DNA from: Prorocentrum cordatum
Taxonomy: Eukaryota; Sar; Dinophyceae; Prorocentrales; Prorocentraceae
Assembly: GCA_963575745.1 (NCBI GenBank)
Contig: CAUYUJ010015282.1
Span: forward strand, 1,187,651-1,251,650
Length of the DNA stretch: 64,000 nucleotides
Reading direction: 5' to 3'
Positions 30,367 through 41,175 of this stretch are shown here, one piece after another. The notes beneath the pieces are model-generated. The model searched no databases and had not been told where the DNA came from. It saw only the letters and a list, made by a program, of their open reading frames with translations. The translations under genes were made by a program, and so were the position numbers. The number at the start of each line of letters is the position of its first letter. Position 1 is the first letter of the stretch.

Positions 30367-30774
30367 TCACACCGCGCGCGCATCCAAACTAAGCACTCGA
30401 TCGTACCTCTCGCTGATTGCCTGCCACCTGCCCCTTCTCACGAACTCGCACGATGTCTCCCACTTGAACGTTCTGTAGAGAGAATTGTGGGCGCTGAGTG
30501 CTGGCTCGTTTGATTTCTCCACCAGTCGTGTGAGATGCTGCCCGTGTAGAAGGTTCAAGTTTCGTTTCGAGATCGCATCCTTGGCAACCCTTCTGGAATC
30601 TAAGAAAACAGCAGTCTGTTTGTGGTTTAAACTTATTCCGTCAACATGGATGGTTTCGCTACTCGAAGGTAAGAAATCTGCAATGTGGTGCGCGCCCCAC
30701 TTGACGGTGAAGCTTTTGAGGATGAGCGTGTGCCCACGAGCACCGCCCCCTCCCACACCCGTACACCCATCCAA
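30367..30774 (-). pseudogene. Possible coding fragment with an RRM-like stretch
   Basis: A 136-codon frame after a TAG. It contains TLILKSFTVKWGAHHIADFL, an IHVDGISLNHKQTAVFLDS stretch and then RRVAKDAISKRNLNLLHG. This beta-alpha-beta-beta-alpha-beta pattern resembles an RNA-recognition motif as found in some LINE ORF1 proteins and splicing factors. GC is lower than the flanks. No ATG, partner domain or continuation was found. It may be a retroelement ORF1 relic or an exon. Confidence 0.3.
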
Positions 30775-31506
30775 ATCCTAGTCGGTGGCACACAGATTCT
30801 GTGGCTGTCCCGCATCCCGCAACCTCGTGGCCCTGATGTGACGAATGACCATCACTGCTGCTACCACCTGCAAGGGCCAGCACCTCTTGGTTTCTATCAC
30901 GCCAGAGCTATTCGTGACGATCGCGCCAGGTAGCCTCCCTTTCGCTACATCTATCGATCCGCCAAAAGCCGCTTGCGGAGATCCCTCCGCACATTCGATT
31001 TGGATGCTTTCGAACGACCTGCTGCGGAATCAGTCGATCTCGGCGCTGCGCGCGCGCGGGGCCCTCCCCTTCCCTTTCCTTTCTCCTCCCCCCTCCTCCC
31101 GCCTCCCCCCCTTTCCCTCCTCCTCCCTCCTCCCTCCGCGCCCCTCCCCATCCCTCACCTGCTCCCCGCTCACCTTCCTCCCACCCGCCCTCACAATCCT
31201 TCCCCCAGTCCCACCGCTCCTCACCTCCTCCCCCTCCCCCTCCTCCCTCCTCCCCCCCGCTCCTCCTCGCTCCTCATCCCCCCCTCCTCCCCCCCTCCCC
31301 TCCTCCCTCCTCTCTCCCGCCCCCCCTCCCCCCGCCGCAGGTAGACGGCTGCGACGACTTGGACGAGCAGTTGCCAGAACCGGGCCTTTGGGACGTAGTG
31401 CTGTGCGACGAGGCACTGCGCGCGCAGCAGACTCCGTTGCCACCGCCAATGCGACCGCCGCCGCCACCACCCCCGCCGCCGCCGCCACCGCCGCCGCCCC
31501 CGCCGC

Positions 31507-31540
<34 letters not shown>

Positions 31541-31984
31541 AATGTCGTCGTCGTCGTCGTCGTCGTCGTCGTTGCCGTCATCGTCGTCGTTGTCGTCGTC
31601 GTCGTCTTCGGCGTCGGCCTCGGCGTCGGCATCGGCATCGGCGTCGTCGTCGTCGTCTCCACATTATCCTCGCTCCGTCCTTCTCCTCCCTTCCTCTTTG
31701 TCCCTCTTCTCTCCTCTCTCCCCCTTCATCCTCCTGCCTCCTGCTCCTCCTTCTACTCCTCCTCACCGTTCCTCCATCCTCCTTCTCCTCCTACTCCTCC
31801 TCCCCGTTCCTCCATCCTCATCATCATCATCAGCATCATCATCATTATCCTTCCCTGCTCTCTCTTCTCCCTCCTCTCTCTTCTCCCTCCTCTTCCCTCC
31901 TTTCTATTCCGCCCTCCATATTTTCCTTACGGATAACTCTGCCCTGTCGCACCCCAAGGCGTTCTGGTAGGGCGGGCTGGACAT
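30775..31984. repeat. Low-complexity block: C-rich, then GCC/GTC, then TCC
   Basis: C/T-rich (31065-31340), GCC/GTC trinucleotides (31440-31660) and TCC (31680-31905). The long poly-Ser, poly-Pro and poly-Val frames are artefacts. Confidence 0.85.
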
Positions 31985-32640
31985 TTCGCCTGAGACTTTT
32001 TCGCCATTTGTCATCCTGAAACTTGAAATTCGCACCAGTTTCATTGATTGAGGGCGGGTCGCTCTCAAAATGTCGTTTTCGCTTTAGCGCCACGCATATT
32101 ATTTGTTTTATGAATGTGCGGCAGCTCCAAGGATCGAGGACGGGGTGTTTTCAAAATGTAGTTATCGCCTCAGTGCCGCGCATATTCGCTCGAAGGGTTT
32201 GCAAGAGTTTCACGGTTGGAAAACGGTTCCGCTCAAAATGGCGGTTCTCGCCTCAGCGCCGCGAACATTAGTTCCAACAGTTTAGGATGACGGGCAGTTC
32301 TTTTTCGAGTTGCTCTCGCTTTCGCTCCGTGCACATTCGTTTCGATCGTTTGCAACCGTATCAAGGACTTTTGTGGTCGAAGTCCCAATGCTGTTTTTTT
32401 GTGTGGCAAGCTTTTGAAATTCAAGGACACAGTAGACACCTTGACTCGCGGTGTTGAAGTCCGTGGAATGGCGTTCTGGCGCGATTTAGGACTGTCAGGA
32501 CGGAGCCGCCACGTTGACTCGCGACGCTGAAGTCCCAGGAGTTGTGTTTTGGCACGGTTGAGGATTCATAGACGGTTTTTTTTGTGTTTTGGCACGGTTG
32601 AAGTCCAGGAGTTGTGTTTTGGCACGGTTGAGAATTTTCA
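31985..32640. repeat. Dispersed repeat R1, copy C (inverted)
   Basis: Reverse complement of the order in copies A, B and D. It begins with GGACATTTCGCCTGAGAC (compare the 60495 end of copy D), then TCAAAATG...CGCCTCAGCGCCGCG units (32060-32290), then GTTGAAGTCC...GGCGTTCTGGC units (32450-32630), the last locally triplicated (GAGTTGTGTTTTGGCACGGTTGA). Confidence 0.8.
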
Positions 32641-33870
32641 GCAATGGGTATACATATGTATATATATATATATATATAGATATGGAGCAGGCTGTGATCG
32701 TGAAAAAGGGGATGGAATGTGACGCTGTAGAAGTCTGCGGGTGAGGCTTTGCAGGAGTTTTGGTGGACGTCTTGAAGCCTCGTCAGAGTTTCCTGGGCGC
32801 TTTCTGGCTGTTTCCTGGACGCCGCCACGCGCGTGGGATGCATTCCGGTGTCCGTGTGCGTGAGAGGATTGGCCGCCGCGCAGTCGCTTATCCGTGCATG
32901 GGGCTCATTGATCCTGCGCTTCTCGGGAGTGTGTGCTGAAATATGTTGCGCGTCGCGCATAAAGCGAAATGTCCCAGAGTGGTCGATATAGCTTTCTCAT
33001 TTTGGACCCCGGGAAATCAGGAAGAAGGAGGACAATGATGACATAGATAACGACGGCGGTCAGAGCGAGGAGGAAAAGGAGGAGGTGGAGGAGGAGATCG
33101 ATGGCAACGCGACGGATTGTGATGTTGTCTGGGAACTGTTTGAGCTCCCTCTCGTGCATTTGGAAGGTGTCTTTTGGGATTCTCCGAAGCCTTCGGGGGG
33201 GGTTCAGATCATTTGGGCATGTTTCAGCCTCCTCGAGTTTCTGGGGGCATCTTCCGGGCTTGCTGGCGGCCTAGGTGGCGGCCTCTTGAGGCGTTGTCAA
33301 GGCCCCCGGGGGCTTTGAGGGCCCTTGGGGGACATGTTGGGGGCCTCCTGGCGTCAACTGGGGGGTCTTGGGACCCATCTTCTCGGGGAGGGCTCTCAGG
33401 GCCGCTGCGGGTTATTCTTTTTGGACCTATCGTAGGCATCTCCTGGGGCCACGTTCCGGTTTCTGTTTTGTAGTCTTGGGTGCCTTTTGGGCCGTCCTGG
33501 GACCATTCTTGGCGGTTTTTGGGCCGTTTTGAGGGTCTCTTGGGCTGGCTTTGGCCAGTCCCGGGTGCCCCTTGGGCTGTCTTGAGGGTACAGACGCCAG
33601 AGAGCCGAGAACGCGAAAACCATGCACGAATTCATGGAAGTTCATGTTTTTGGCTTCTTGAGGCCCTCAGGGGTGTCCTCTTGGGGCTTTCTTTCGGCGT
33701 CTTGTGCCATCTTTCGGTGTTCTTGAGGCCCATCCGGCGCATTGCAGATCTTCTCGTCGCCCGTTTTCTAACCCCGGCAAGCGGGGGTCGGCGGACCCTC
33801 CCTCCTCCTCAGTCATCCTCCTCATTCTCCGCCTCCTCCTCCTCCTCCTCCTCCTCCTCCTCCTCCTTCC
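32641..33870. other. Gene-free stretch with G-rich minisatellite and TCC tract
   Basis: TA block (32655-32680), mixed DNA, loose 12-bp CTTGGGGGCC-type repeats (33190-33600) and a TCC tract (33826-33868). No gene seen. Confidence 0.5.
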
Positions 33871-33874
33871 CCTT

Positions 33875-33910
33875 CTGTAGCTATTTTGGTTCAGACCGTT
33901 TCGGCTCAAG
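33875..33910 (+). other. Two tandem spliced-leader relics
   Basis: CTGTAGCTATTTTGGTTCAG (33875-33894) matches the dinoflagellate SL with three C-to-T changes and one missing A. It is followed directly by ACCGTTTCGGCTCAAG (33895-33910), an SL copy with an internal deletion. Tandem relics with the older copy truncated are the known signature of an mRNA that was trans-spliced, retroposed and trans-spliced again. Confidence 0.75.
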
Positions 33911-33984
33911 GCAGCTGGCCGCGTGCTGATTTAAGCAATGTCTGAAGTCTAATTTTTCGTTGCGGAGCGACACACAGCCCGACG

Positions 33985-34302
33985 AGAAGATGGAGCACCA
34001 CCAGGCCCGATCTTACGGCGGCCTGCCCGTCCTGCGGGGGTCCCCATCGACCGAGTGCGCGCCACTACGTTGCCGAGTGCGCCGCCCTGGCGGGTTTCCG
34101 GCAGGAGCTGAACGACGCGTACCACATCCCACCTGGCTGGTGGGCACGCCAGCCGCGGGCGACGCTGAAGACGGGATGGATCACTTTCCCGGCTCACGCG
34201 TCCGCGGCCCGCAGAGCGGAGCTCCAGGTGGCCGTCTGCCGCATGGGGCTCGTTGCCATGGCGCAGATGGCAGAGGATTGCGAGGTGTTGAAGAGAGCCT
34301 AG
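33985..34302 (+). pseudogene. C-terminal fragment of a LINE polyprotein
   Basis: The frame ends at TAG 34300-34302. It shows TAACPSCGG and then RHYVAECAALAGFRQEL, a Cys2-His-Cys finger of the same kind as in LINE copy A, followed by a helical tail (HASAARRAELQVAVCRMGLVA). No RT core lies upstream. It starts within 80 bases of the SL relics, so it may be part of a retroposed transcript. Confidence 0.6.
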
Positions 34303-35910
34303 GGCATCCGAGCGACTTCGTCCCGATGTTCGACTTTTACGGCCTGTTTTTCGACCTCCTCCTCCTCTCCATGTTCACGTTCCCCCAGGTTCTAACTTTC
34401 GTTCAGTTGCTCCTGATGTACAACTCGCCCTCGTGGCGTACAACTGGATGTTCGACCGACGTCCTCTTGATCGCGCTTCGCCGCAGCAGTGCATGCGGCT
34501 GCGATTGCAGCTTGCCCTTCATCTCTCGGCTGCGCAGTTCTCGCTCCAGCATCAGACCCAGAATGCACGGCCCGCGCCGATGCCGCGGTGATTTCTCTCG
34601 CCCTGCACCGTTCCCTGGAGCGCGACTTCGGCGTGCCATGCGAGCCCACGCTGCAAGAGGCGCTGCGGAGCGCGGCTGACCTGAATGTGGGTTCCTGCGG
34701 ATGCGCTCTACTACACGGACGTGCTCAAGGACAAGGGCGGCAGTGCTTGCCATTGCCGTTGGCGTCCCCAGCCGCCTGCTGAGGATCGCGATGGCCAGGA
34801 AGTTGTCCAGGGTGATTGAAGGTGATTGAATGTTGGTTCCCGCCTGGGGGTGGAGACGATCCTGCACCTGACCATGCACACCGCGTTGCTCCTGTGCAAG
34901 GTGATCCATGTGGCGCTAAGGTGCCATTCGCTCTGGCAGAGTCCTGGGCTGATCATCCCAGTTGTGGATGCATCTAACCTTGACGAGCTTTCTCTGTGTG
35001 TGGGAGCTGCGCAGATGACTCTACGTGCCCGTTGTATTCGGCGGACGGTCTGCCTGAGAGGTTCTCAGGTGCCTCTTTGACCTGGGCGCTGACCGAAATT
35101 TCGACTGGTTGGAATATCATAGGCGATGCCGTGGTCAGCGATTTGGGGGAACGCGCCAGTGTTGGCCAGATCTGTGGCCCGTGTGAGCCCGAAACCGTCG
35201 TGTTCCCCGTTCTCGCCGCTGCGAACAGCGACGACGTAGAGAATCTTGGCCCGCGTCTACATAGCTGGGGCGATGGGCTTGCCCGTGGCAGGCCCTGCTG
35301 ATGATGTGGATGCACTCGCTGGGGCTCCTTCAGGCAGTGATCAGCGCGCTTTCCTCGAGCAGCTGTCCGCGATGGCTAGCGCGATGGCGGCCTTGACAAG
35401 AAAGACCTCACGAACGCCACTGCGGTATGTGCCGTGGGTCTGGCGCTCCAAAAGGATCAACGACAGCTTGAAAGCGAGGCTCGCCAAAATGGGGGCCACG
35501 CGCACCGCCCCTGTCCGCGACGTGTCCGTCGGCCCGTCGGGCGTGTCCAGGACGCTTCCACCCAGACCGTCGCGGAGTAGCATTGCAGTCGGGGTGCCAC
35601 CATCCAAACCGAGCTTCATGGTCTTCGCATTGACGCTGTTCTTGCTTATGATGAGAGTTGGCGAACACATCGGGAAGGATGCCTATATCATTTCAATATC
35701 CAGCTCAAGAGCTGCACTGATCTCGCCGAGGCTCTGAAATACCAGATCGGCGAATGGGAAAATATGTAAGACGGAAGGCGTTCAGAAAGTCCAACAAGGT
35801 TTTCCGTTGGGACGACCATGGAAGCGATCCGGGTGAGCGAGACGACCGCGACATTCTACAAACCATCGCAGAGATGCCCGACTCCAAGTTGTCTGACAAG
35901 ACGTAAAAAG
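34303..35910 (+). pseudogene. Decayed coding region, function unknown
   Basis: Protein-like stretches follow one another on the + strand in shifting frames: ISLALHRSLERDFGV near 34600, DGLPERFSGASLTWALTEIS near 35045-35110, DQRAFLEQLSAMASAM near 35340, then LDKKDLTNATAVCAVGLALQ with QKDQRQLESEARQN near 35393-35490. After a TAG at 35578 comes TIQTELHGLRIDAVLAYDES (from about 35602) and LKSCTDLAEALKYQIGEWE. After a further shift comes RKSNKVFRWDDHGSDPGE ending at a TAA near 35905. Composition and order suggest one old gene or retroelement ORF1, broken by several frameshifts. No family recognised. Confidence 0.35.
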
Positions 35911-37300
35911 AGACACGACGAGAAGTAGATCACACACGACGGAGAATGGACCCGCCTAGCTGAGGTAGCATGTCCCCCATCCGCTGTCACAGCATATGGT
36001 GCGACTCAGCTCTGGGCTTTATCTCTCCCTTCCTCTCCTCCTCCAGTCCGTCTCTCATTGTTTCTGCCAGTGGCAGAAACGCGGGCAGTTGGCATTCGAT
36101 TCTTACACGTTCACCCTTGGATGGCTTGCGCGGGATGTCCCTCCTGAAGGGCAGCGGGCTATATTTCTAAAGTGCCGCTTCCTTGCTGTCTCCTCCTGGG
36201 TCGTTGTGCCTTCCGTTGTCCGCCCTTCCCTTGCTGGCCAATGTCGCTCCTCCTTGCCCTTCCTCCTCCCTCCTCGCTCCCCCCCCCTGCTTGGATAGCA
36301 GGGCCCTGGGGGGCACGCAGGGGTAGCCGTGACGCCCCCCGCTCGGTGTGGTTGGCACCGCCCGCGCCGACAGGCTGCGAGCAGAGCCGGCCACCAGCCG
36401 CAGCATTGGCGGAGGCGGGGCCCCCTCTGTCGGGGCCCGGGGAGGGCGGCCTGCCCGGTGGGGCCAGATCTCGGACCGCGTAGTTGGGATCGTTCGCTTC
36501 GATGCTCCACCCGCCCCTCCTATTTGGAGGAGGGCGACGACGACGGCGGATGGGATAGCAACGGCCCAGGATGCCCCCCGTTGCCTGCCCCCCCCGCCCA
36601 CCCCTGGCTCGGGGGCCGAGCTCCCGGCCTTGGTAGCCATCGCGCTGCAAGAGGGAGCGCGGAATGCGGAAGGAAGGGGCTTCTCTGGCCACGCGCGGAG
36701 CCCCGGCCGCCAACAGGCCCCCCAGCCCAGATCGAAGGAGCGGCCCGCGAACCGGAGCCTTTCCTGAGCCCAAAGCGGCGTTCGTTCTAGCGTGCTGGCT
36801 GCACTTGCTTCACCACCCTCTCTAGGGCCCCCCCCCGTCGTCCAGTCGTTCCCCTTCGGCGCGAGGCCTGGATCCTTGAGCCTTGCGCCGGGTCCTCCGC
36901 CTGGCTCGGCGGCCTTGCCCTGATTCGGGGGGCGTCAGGTAGCGCGCGCGCCACTGGCGTCTGGGTGGTCTATTGTTGGTGTCTGGGGGGCCAGTGGCTT
37001 CTCCTGGGCGCTGGCTCTCCAGATGGCTGCCCGCGAGAGTGGGCGCCAGGCACGGGCGTCTGCGTCGGTTCTCTCGAGCCCACGCCGATCGTCCTCGCCG
37101 CAATGCTCCGCGATGTTTGCTCATCGTTCCTCGCTCAAGCACATTCGCCGAGGCGTTTCCAGAGCCAGAGTCCGTAGGCTGCTTCGAGATATACTTGGTG
37201 CAAGTGCAACCGTTGCAAAGGATTACGGTTTGACGCGTGCCCAGACGGGGGGGACCATTACTCGGGGGTGGAGGTTTCCTGAAGTTCGGCCCCCTGGAGG
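35911..37300. other. GC-rich gene-free stretch
   Basis: Medium open frames exist on both strands at 36160-36790 (Gly/Pro/Arg-rich either way), with no motif and no way to choose a strand. No gene is called. Confidence 0.4.
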
Positions 37301-38367
37301 TGCTCGTCGCGGTAATGGGTTGGCTGGAGTCTGCTGAGTCCTGGGCTGGGAAGGGGCAGCAGCAGGATCAAGCGAATGTTGCGGGCGCAATGGCTGCTAC
37401 TTCCAATCTGCATCATCGCGCTTGCCTTATGATTCCTGGCAGCCCGCTCAAGCAGAACCATCGGCTACTACTTCTCTCAGATTTTCAGCAGACAGCCAAC
37501 CTTTTCATCCGTACCGGGGACCTCGAGGGCGACAAATCTGAACGCAAGTTTTTCGGAGCCCACACTATGGCTGATATCGAGCGACCTCCCTCAGCAACAA
37601 GCCACTCCAGCGATTCGGTTCGCAAGTTGAAAGAACATACCACGTGCAGGCACTTTCCACCAGAAGCTTTCAGATCAATTGCAGCAGCGAGCGGCGTGGG
37701 CGAAGCAGGTGTCTGCGGACTTGGGAGGCCGCAGAGACTGAGCAGGCCCGCCTGGCTCGTGAGTTTCACGCAACGAACCACCGGCTCCTGAGACCGACGA
37801 GCAGCAGGACGCCATCCCCACTAAGATTTCCAATGGTGACCTCGTTTCAGGTAAGGTCACCAGCGTCACTTTCTCGCTCGGTTTCCTCGGCAAAATGTTG
37901 GATGACGAGAACGGGGTGGATAAACGTGCCCTGCAGGATTCCAAGAAACCTTCGCGTGAGCTTCAGTCTGGGATTCGCAAGGCATGCAAGCAGCTGTTCG
38001 GACAGTCCACGGACGGTCCAGACTCGCGAGGCTCGAGCAGCTCACCATCGCATGTGCTCGAGGCCCCAGGAGAAACGCCGCAAGGAGCTGGACGGAGATG
38101 CTGTCCACTCTGTTCCCTCCGAGGCTCCCGCGGCAGCGCCCTCTTCTGATCCTGAATTGGGCGGCGGCGCCCCGCGTGCAAAAGCTGCCTCAGCTGCCCC
38201 ATTCGGCCGCGGGCGCCGCTGCGCCTGCCGCCGCTTCAGTCGAGGTCATCCCGCCTGGCGACGATCAGGAAGCTGTAGTACGCAAGGCCCATCGCCAGGC
38301 CGCGGCTGCGGTCCTATTCTCCAAGGAATCGAAGCAGAGCAGCAACGCCATGCATATAAATTATTGA
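37300..38367 (+). pseudogene. Decayed coding region, possibly retroelement ORF1
   Basis: Protein-like segments in shifting + frames: KLSDQLQQRAAWAKQVSADL (about 37667-37725), KISNGDLVSGKVTSVTFSLG and FLGKMLDDENGVDKRALQDS (about 37820-37940), SRELQSGIRKACKQLFGQ, then an Ala/Pro-rich part and GDDQEAVVRKAHRQAAAAVL ending at TGA 38365. Gln/Lys-rich helical character would fit a gag-like protein, but no domain is identified. Confidence 0.3.
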
Positions 38368-38439
38368 CGCTGCGCGTATCCCCACCAGCCCATCCTACAC
38401 CAGGCACTCGAACGAAGAGCGCCGATGATCGGCAGCTGT

Positions 38440-38605
38440 TCTCCTCCCCTCTTCCTCCTTCTCCTCCGCCTTCTCCTCCTCCTCCTCCTCCTCCTCCTCC
38501 CTCTCCTCCTCCTCCTCCTCCTCCTCCTCCTCCTCCTCCTCCTCCTCCCTCCTCCTCCTCCTCCTCCTCCTCCTCCTCCTCCTCCGCCTCTTCCTCCTCC
38601 CTGGT
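38440..38605. repeat. (TCC)n tract
   Basis: Nearly pure TCC; frames give poly-Ser/Pro/Leu or, on the other strand, poly-Glu/Arg. Confidence 0.95.
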
Positions 38606-39934
38606 GGCGTATTGGAAGTGTCTTCGAACGTTTTGGTGGGCTCTTGGGCCTTGCGGGCGGGCGGGCGGCGCTCCGCCCGCCCGCGCGCAGGGCCCAAGAG
38701 GGGGTCCAAGACGTCTCTCGGAGCCATCTTGGAGGAGATCGATCAACGAACGGGGGGTTCCTAAATTTCAGCCCCCCCCGTCAGGAGCCACGATCCTCGT
38801 GAGGGGTGTCGAATTTTAGCCCTCCCAGGGGTCGATCTTGGACGCTCTGACCGATCGCGGCCCCCCTGTCCAGGTCAGTGGGGAGGGGGTAGGGGGAGGG
38901 GTAAACCCCTCCCCGAAGGGGAGGAAGGAGGGGTGGAAGAGGAAACGCTCTAAACCACCGACGCCCAGAGGGCTGGTGGGACTTTCGGAGATCCGCGCGG
39001 ATCGCCTGGATCGGTGCTGGACCCCCTTCCCTGGCTCGCGGAGCAGCAGTGGTGCCAGAGGCGCCGCCAGGGGGGCAGTGCGGACCTCCAAAAGTGTATG
39101 CTCACGCCGTTTGTTTTTCCTCGAAAGGAAGCCCCGACCCCACCCCCGCACGTGCAGCCGCTGCCAGAAGGGGGGGGACATGTTTTCTGATTCCGTTTAT
39201 TCATTTTGTTGCCAGAGTGTTCGGTTCTTGCTGCCTCGTGATCTGGGAATCGCCTGGGTTGGGCCATGCATGTGGCCCGCAGCATCGCCACCCTCCGGAG
39301 GTCTCCTGTCGAGCCCTCTCTTCATTCCTGAGCCTCCCCCTCCCGCGCCTGCTCCCGGGACAGGCGCCTCTCGCCCTGAGTTTTGAAACGGCCAACATTT
39401 TCTGGTGGAGGTCGGCCCAGTGGCACCTTCGGGACACTTTTGCGCATCTAGTGATTTTGCGGGAGCGTCATCTGCTGTCTGGGGAAAGGTCTTCACAAGA
39501 CCAAGAAATAACAAACCCCAGGGTGGGACCGTTCGCTGCTCGCCGTCGGAGGGTGGGTGTGGGGGTGGGCGGGGTGCTCACGGTGCATGTGTTTGTTTGT
39601 TTTTGTGTCGAGCTCGTGACGCGCTCGCTCGGGACCCGGCTGTCCTGTATGTTTTCGACCCCTGCCCGCCCACTCCTGGGTGCGGGCGTGTTTTTCTGGC
39701 GGATGACCGCGGACACTCCTCTTTGGCCATGGCACACGCCCGCCCGACCGACCCCGGTTTCGAAGCCCAGGCTGGTTTGGTCGGGGTGCGCCAGACTTTG
39801 TCGCGCCTTGCATTGGCGCGTTCACGGCTATCGGCAACCGCGGTTGGGTCGACATACCCATCGCTGGGGTGGTGCGACCAGTGGGCGGGCTGGCGCATGT
39901 GGAGCGCCGTGTTTTTTTCTGCGCGAGGTGAACT
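38606..39934. other. Gene-free stretch, probably intronic or intergenic
   Basis: Holds a palindrome GATCCGCGCGGATC (38989-39002) inside a block that resembles 11152-11200. The + frame is open through much of 39049-40020, but the reading has no recognisable domain. Confidence 0.4.
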
Positions 39935-40133
39935 TGCCCCTCCTCCTCCTCTCCTCCTCCTCGTCCTCCTTCTCCTCCTTCTCCTCCTCCTCCTCTTCCT
40001 CTTCCTCCCCCTCCTCCTTCGCTCCCAATGACGACGGCGACAACGACGACGACGACGACGACGATGATGACGACAACGCCGACGGCGACGGCGACCGCGA
40101 CGGCGACGGCGACCGCGACGGCGACGGCGGCGG

Positions 40134-40165
<32 letters not shown>

Positions 40166-40620
40166 GCGATGACGACGACGACGACGTCGGCGTCGGCGTC
40201 GGCGTCGGAGCAGGCGCATCGGGTGAGGAACGCCGCAACGCTCCTGGGCCAGGCCTTGCGCGGCCTCCGCGCGCGGTGCAGGACTTGCCCTTCGGCGGGG
40301 GACCGGGCCTCGTCGTCCTTGATCGTCTTCGTTGCTCGTCGATCCCCGTCGTCATTGACGCCGTCGACCCTCGTCGTCGAGCGTCGTCGACCGTCGTCGT
40401 CGATCGTCGTCGAGCGTCGTCATCGGCGTCGTCGGCAAGAGCATCCCGCTTGCGGAGGTCGTCGTCGCCGATCGTCGTCGTCGTCGTCGTCGTCGCCTTC
40501 GGTCTTCACTGCCGTCGTGGCTGTCGCCGTCGTCGCCGATCATCGTCGTCGCCGTCGTCGTCAATCTGCGATCGTCGTTGTCGTCGATCCGCGGTCGTCG
40601 ATGTCGTCGTAAGGGGCAAG
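39935..40620. repeat. TCC tract followed by GAC/GTC trinucleotide tracts
   Basis: TCC (39935-40020), GACGAC (40030-40200), then GTCGTC (40340-40615). The switch from GAC to GTC on the same strand gives a large imperfect inverted repeat that could fold. Confidence 0.9.
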
Positions 40621-40820
40621 GGTGGAGAAGGAGGAGGAGGACGACGACGACAACGAGATGTTCAGTGGTTGTCTGAGGTTGTCGATTGTCTCCCGAAGTT
40701 TTCGGAGCATTTCGTCGAATTCTCGATGGTTTGCGGGGGTGCCCAGACGTTTCCAAATTTGGAGGGTCGCGAGTCGCACCGCAGGTCGAGGAGAAGAGGG
40801 AAGAGGCGCGCACGGTGCAG

Positions 40821-41175
40821 GATCCTGCTCTCCGGCACGCCCGTGCAGAACTCGCTCCAGGACCTCTGGTCCCTGATGGACTTCGCACAGCCGGGTCTCC
40901 TGGGCAGCCAGGCGACCTTCTCGAAGCACTTCGCGGAACCCATCGCGCAGGGCAGCGTGCGGGGCGCCGACGCCTTCGCGGCGGGGCTGAAGAGGCACCT
41001 GTCCGAGCAGCTCTGGCAGCTGGTCAGCCCGCACCTGCTGCGCCGCACGAAGCTGAGCGTGGGGCTCCTCCCCGCACCGGGGCCCGGCGGCGGCCCGAGC
41101 GCTGCGCTGGCCGCCGCCGGCGACCCGGAGGGCGCCGGCGGGCCCCTGCCGCCCAAGCTCGAGACGGTGATCCGC
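40821..41175 (+). CDS. SNF2-family ATPase/helicase, exon with motif III
   Basis: The frame reads RILLSGTPVQNSLQDLWSLM, then DFAQPGLLG...FSKHFAEPIAQG, LWQLVSPHLLRRTK, a Gly/Ala/Pro-rich insert and LPPKLETVI. This is the end of the first RecA-like lobe of SNF2 remodelling ATPases; the PGLLG and PI.QG spacing is closest to the ERCC6/Rad26-like group as I know it. The exon begins after a GTGCAG acceptor at 40820, within a codon. Its 3' end (41170-41190) is uncertain because donor sites in dinoflagellates vary. The ATP-binding and DEGH-box exons are not found upstream, so they lie outside recognised sequence. The product would be a nuclear DNA translocase in repair or transcription. Confidence 0.75.

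Noticed and set aside
36159-36790. 200-codon minus ORF and overlapping + ORFs
   Set aside because: GC-rich DNA with no stop codons on either strand; no motif, no basis to choose a strand.
40276-40330. GLVVLD as the SNF2 DEGH-box exon
   Set aside because: The match is five or six residues at the edge of a GTC tract, without the Glu-Ala/Gly-His that should follow.
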